Positions 61,464 through 64,000 of a stretch of 64,000 nucleotides of DNA are shown here, in pieces. The notes beneath the pieces were generated by a model that saw nothing but the letters and a program-made list of their open reading frames with translations, had not been told where the DNA came from and did not search any database. The DNA lies in contig CACMYE010000002.1 in assembly GCA_902617825.1 (NCBI GenBank), positions 1 through 64,000 on the forward strand, given 5' to 3'. Position 1 is the first letter of the stretch. The number at the start of each line of letters is the position of its first letter. A program made the translations under genes and the position numbers. This DNA is from an uncultured Pelagibacteraceae bacterium (GTDB lineage: Bacteria; Pseudomonadota; Alphaproteobacteria; Pelagibacterales; Pelagibacteraceae).

Positions 61464-62841
61464 ATTTTTCTCTATATTTTTTAACTACTCTTAAAGCAAC
61501 AATGTTTAAACACAAAGTCACTATAAATAATGACATTCCTAAAGCAAATGCAGCTTGTGTTTTTGGATCTCCGAATGCTTGGTCGCCAATTAAAATGACA
61601 ACAATTTGTGCAGTAATTGTTGACGTAGACTCTAGTGGGTTTAAAGTTAAGTTCGCAGCTAATCCAGATGCCATCACTACAATCATTGTTTCACCTATTG
61701 CTCTTGAAACACCTAATAATATTGATCCAACAATTCCAGGTAAGGCTGCAGGAAAAATAACTTTTTTAATTGTCTCTGATTTAGTTGCACCCATGGCATA
61801 ACTTCCATCTCTAAGACTTTGAGGAACACTTGTAATAACATCGTCACTAAGACTTGATATAAATGGAATAATCATAATCCCCATCACTCCACCAGCAGCA
61901 AGAGCACTCTCAGCAGATACTTCTAGTCCCATTGCTGTTCCTATATCTTTTAAAAATGGTCCAACAGTTAAAGCTGCAAAAAAACCATAAACCACTGTTG
62001 GTATTCCAGCTAAAATTTCTATCAAAGGTTTAGCATACTGTCTTACTTTATATGATGCATATTCAGCTAAATATATTCCACTCATTAGACCAATCGGTAT
62101 AGCTACACACATAGCAATGAAAGCTATAAAAAAAGTACCTGCAAAAATTGGAACTGCGCCAAAAGTATCTGAATACATTGTTGGATCTAATGCTTCAGAT
62201 GAGTCTCTTACAAAAGCTTTTGCAGGATACCAATGAGTTCCAAAAACAAAATCAAACAAAGGGATTACTTTAAAAAAATCTATTGTTTGAAATATTAATG
62301 AAAAGACAATTCCAACAGTAGTTAAAATTGCAGCTAAAGAAGCAGTAAATAAAACAGCATTAAAAAACTTTTCTACTGGTTCTCTCGTTCGATTATTCGA
62401 TGAGATTCTTTTGTACGCATAAGCTACAGAGGCAATAATAATACATAAAACTATAACAACTTTTGAGCTTTGAGCTATTGAACGAAGATTTAAATATTTT
62501 TCTGAAGAAGTTTGTATAAAAGATGTAACCTCTCCTGTAAATTGACCACGGGAAAGTGCTTTCGTTTTTTCATAAATTAGATTTAGTTCATCATCTAGAT
62601 AACCTTGGTTTGCATAATCACTTAAGATTAGTAATTTTACGATTGTTGGTTCAAAAATTGCCCATAAGGAATAAATAATAAATGCTGGAATAGCGCACCA
62701 TATAGCAAGATAATATCCGTAGAATTGTGGGAGTGCGGTTAATCTTTTATTAGTTGATTGAATTGTGTATGCTTTTTTTCTTCCAAAATAATAACTTGTG
62801 AAGCCTAGTAAAACTATAAATATAAACAATATTAAATTCAA
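61456..62841 (-). CDS. pstC: Phosphate ABC transporter permease PstC, long form
   Basis: The second Pst permease, 461 residues, with an N-terminal extension that has two membrane spans and a soluble loop of about 50 residues before the permease core. The core has GIYLAEYASYKVRQYAKPLIEILAGIPTVVYGF and the loop LRDGSYAMGATKSETIKKVIFPAALPGIVGS, typical of PstC. It follows pstS after an intrinsic terminator, so read-through would be needed for its expression, unless it has its own promoter. Confidence 0.94.
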   Translation of the reverse strand: MNLILFIFIVLLGFTSYYFGRKKAYTIQSTNKRLTALPQFYGYYLAIWCAIPAFIIYSLWAIFEPTIVKLLILSDYANQGYLDDELNLIYEKTKALSRGQFTGEVTSFIQTSSEKYLNLRSIAQSSKVVIVLCIIIASVAYAYKRISSNNRTREPVEKFFNAVLFTASLAAILTTVGIVFSLIFQTIDFFKVIPLFDFVFGTHWYPAKAFVRDSSEALDPTMYSDTFGAVPIFAGTFFIAFIAMCVAIPIGLMSGIYLAEYASYKVRQYAKPLIEILAGIPTVVYGFFAALTVGPFLKDIGTAMGLEVSAESALAAGGVMGIMIIPFISSLSDDVITSVPQSLRDGSYAMGATKSETIKKVIFPAALPGIVGSILLGVSRAIGETMIVVMASGLAANLTLNPLESTSTITAQIVVILIGDQAFGDPKTQAAFALGMSLFIVTLCLNIVALRVVKKYREKYE

Positions 62842-62874
62842 TGAAACCCCTTTACGTTGACTTTACACTTTTCT

Positions 62875-62902
62875 AAAAAAAAGGGGTCTAAAAAGACCCC
62901 TT
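62875..62902 (-). terminator. Intrinsic terminator between pstS and pstC
   Basis: On the minus strand AAGGGGTCT-loop-AGACCCCTT forms a 9-base-pair stem with a 4-base loop, followed by at least six T. It follows the pstS stop by about 25 bases and precedes pstC. It parallels the terminator after phnD. Confidence 0.88.
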
Positions 62903-62927
62903 AATTTCTATTTGTTAATCAAACTTA

Positions 62928-63959
62928 TTAGTCAGCCATTGCGACAAGATTTTTCGCGTTATCTCTAGTTGTTCTATACAACCCTTTATCTAAGGGTACT
63001 AAACCAATGTCAGCTAAATAACCATTTTTACCTATCGCTTTAGTTGTAGTGAATTCTTTTACAAATTCATGTAAACCAGGGATCACACCAACGTGAGCCT
63101 TTTTAACGTAGAAAAATAATGGTCTTGCAACTGCATAGCTGTAATCTTGAATAGATTCTAAAGATGGTTGACCACCCTCAATACTTGCAGCTTGAAGTTT
63201 ATCTTTAGCAGCTAAGAAGTAACTGAAACCAAAGAAACCAAACATTTCTTTATCTTGAGTAAGTTTTTGAATAATTAAACTATCATTTTCACCTACCTCA
63301 ATTGCAGCACCATCTTCTCTGTAAAGTTTTTGTGGCTTTTTATATTTTTTGTTACCAGCTTCAAAACCTTTTTTATAAAGCGCTTTAGCTTCTTTTGGCA
63401 TACCTTTTTTCATTACCAAAGAATTCCAAGCATCTCTTGTTCCAGATGTTCCTGGAGGAATCATAACTGAAATTTTTTGTTTTGGTAAACTCGGATCTAT
63501 TTGATCCCATGAAGTATAAATGTTATCAACTAGTTTACCATCAACAACAGAGTGTTTAGCTAATGCTTTCCAAAGTTGTTCTTTTGTAAAGTTTACTGGT
63601 TCTGCATCTAAGCTGTATGCTAATGTAATACCGTCATTACCAATTACGATTTCAACGATTTCATTAACACCATTTTTTTTACATAGAGCTTTCTCTTTAT
63701 CTTTCATTGCTCTTGATGCATTTGTAATATCTGGATGGTTCTCACCAACACCAGCACAGAACAGTTTAGCTCCTCCACCAGTACCAGTAGATTCGATCAC
63801 AGGAGTTTTAAATCCTGAACCACCAAATCTTTCAGCAACAACAGTTGCATATGGGAATACTGTAGATGAACCAACTATTTTGATTTGATCTCTTGCTTGC
63901 GCAACAGTTGCAATTGTTAGTGCAACTAATGATGCAACAATTATAGTTAGTTTTTTCAT
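62928..63959 (-). CDS. pstS: Phosphate-binding periplasmic protein PstS
   Basis: The periplasmic phosphate-binding protein. The ORF track starts at 63977; the ATG at 63959 (MKKLTIIVASLVALT) gives a normal signal peptide ending VAQA and has AAAGGA upstream, so I prefer it (343 residues). Phosphate-binding loops are IKIVGSSTVFPYA near residue 25, STGTGGGAKLFC near residue 60 and PPGTSGTRDAW near residue 165. Length and motifs match the SphX/PstS group. It begins the pstSCAB-phoUB operon. Its promoter is mostly beyond the window edge. Confidence 0.95.
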   Translation of the reverse strand: MKKLTIIVASLVALTIATVAQARDQIKIVGSSTVFPYATVVAERFGGSGFKTPVIESTGTGGGAKLFCAGVGENHPDITNASRAMKDKEKALCKKNGVNEIVEIVIGNDGITLAYSLDAEPVNFTKEQLWKALAKHSVVDGKLVDNIYTSWDQIDPSLPKQKISVMIPPGTSGTRDAWNSLVMKKGMPKEAKALYKKGFEAGNKKYKKPQKLYREDGAAIEVGENDSLIIQKLTQDKEMFGFFGFSYFLAAKDKLQAASIEGGQPSLESIQDYSYAVARPLFFYVKKAHVGVIPGLHEFVKEFTTTKAIGKNGYLADIGLVPLDKGLYRTTRDNAKNLVAMAD

Positions 63960-64000
63960 TATCTTTAATCCTTTCATTAATTAATTAAAAGATGATCGAC

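Noticed and set aside
58045-64000. PhoR sensor kinase expected near phoB
   Set aside because: No histidine kinase reading frame exists between phoB and the window edge; it may lie beyond pstS.

Overview
The window is AT-rich, densely packed with genes and has very short intergenic gaps. Gene order and proteins are typical of the SAR11 clade (Candidatus Pelagibacter, Alphaproteobacteria), especially strains that carry the C-P lyase pathway for methylphosphonate. This assignment is from gene content and style, not from a database search.

Layout. 1-3985: cell-wall and housekeeping genes on the minus strand (partial tmk, a D-Ala-D-Ala carboxypeptidase, an RlpA-like lipoprotein, an MltB-type transglycosylase, rarD). 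4069-6466: a 2.4-kb insertion in tRNA-Ser(UGA). It is bounded by a 42-bp direct repeat of the 5' half of the tRNA, carries four tightly packed unrecognised genes and no visible integrase, and has ACTTGTAC direct repeats with an 11-bp period near both ends. This is the least explained part of the window. 6428-31304: conserved core (sdhE, recG, DUF502, an M48 protease, tRNA-Lys, tgt, a cyclophilin, coaD, gyrA, ssb, uvrA, secDF-yajC, serS, tatABC, scpAB, nagZ, argS, dgt, erpA, xthA). The tgt product lacks two of the three zinc cysteines. 31296-36424: a Zur-controlled zinc uptake locus (znuA divergent from znuCB-zur-Ldh2 dehydrogenase) with two strong Zur boxes, then a DsbA-fold gene bracketed by a 49-bp repeat of the znuA 3' end.

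36421-64000: about 28 kb that is almost entirely phosphorus acquisition. It contains phnGHIJKLN and phnM for C-P lyase, a DUF1045 2H-phosphoesterase-like gene, phnF and phnCDE1E2. These are followed by an MFS transporter, a PhnZ-like HD oxygenase, arsC plus an arsenite-type aquaglyceroporin, phnX, a TPR protein, a NUDIX hydrolase, ppx-ppk1, sixA, and pstSCAB-phoU-phoB. Together they would import phosphate and phosphonates, cleave C-P bonds, store polyphosphate, and remove the arsenate that enters through phosphate transporters. Upstream of arsC, the TPR gene and the MFS gene I see 7-bp repeats with 4-bp spacers (TGTTTCA/TGTTACA/TGTTAAA, 11-bp period) that look like the Pho box of this lineage. 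Both binding-protein genes, phnD and pstS, are followed at once by a strong intrinsic terminator before their permease genes. The phoR kinase, phnW and phnY were looked for and not found inside the window.
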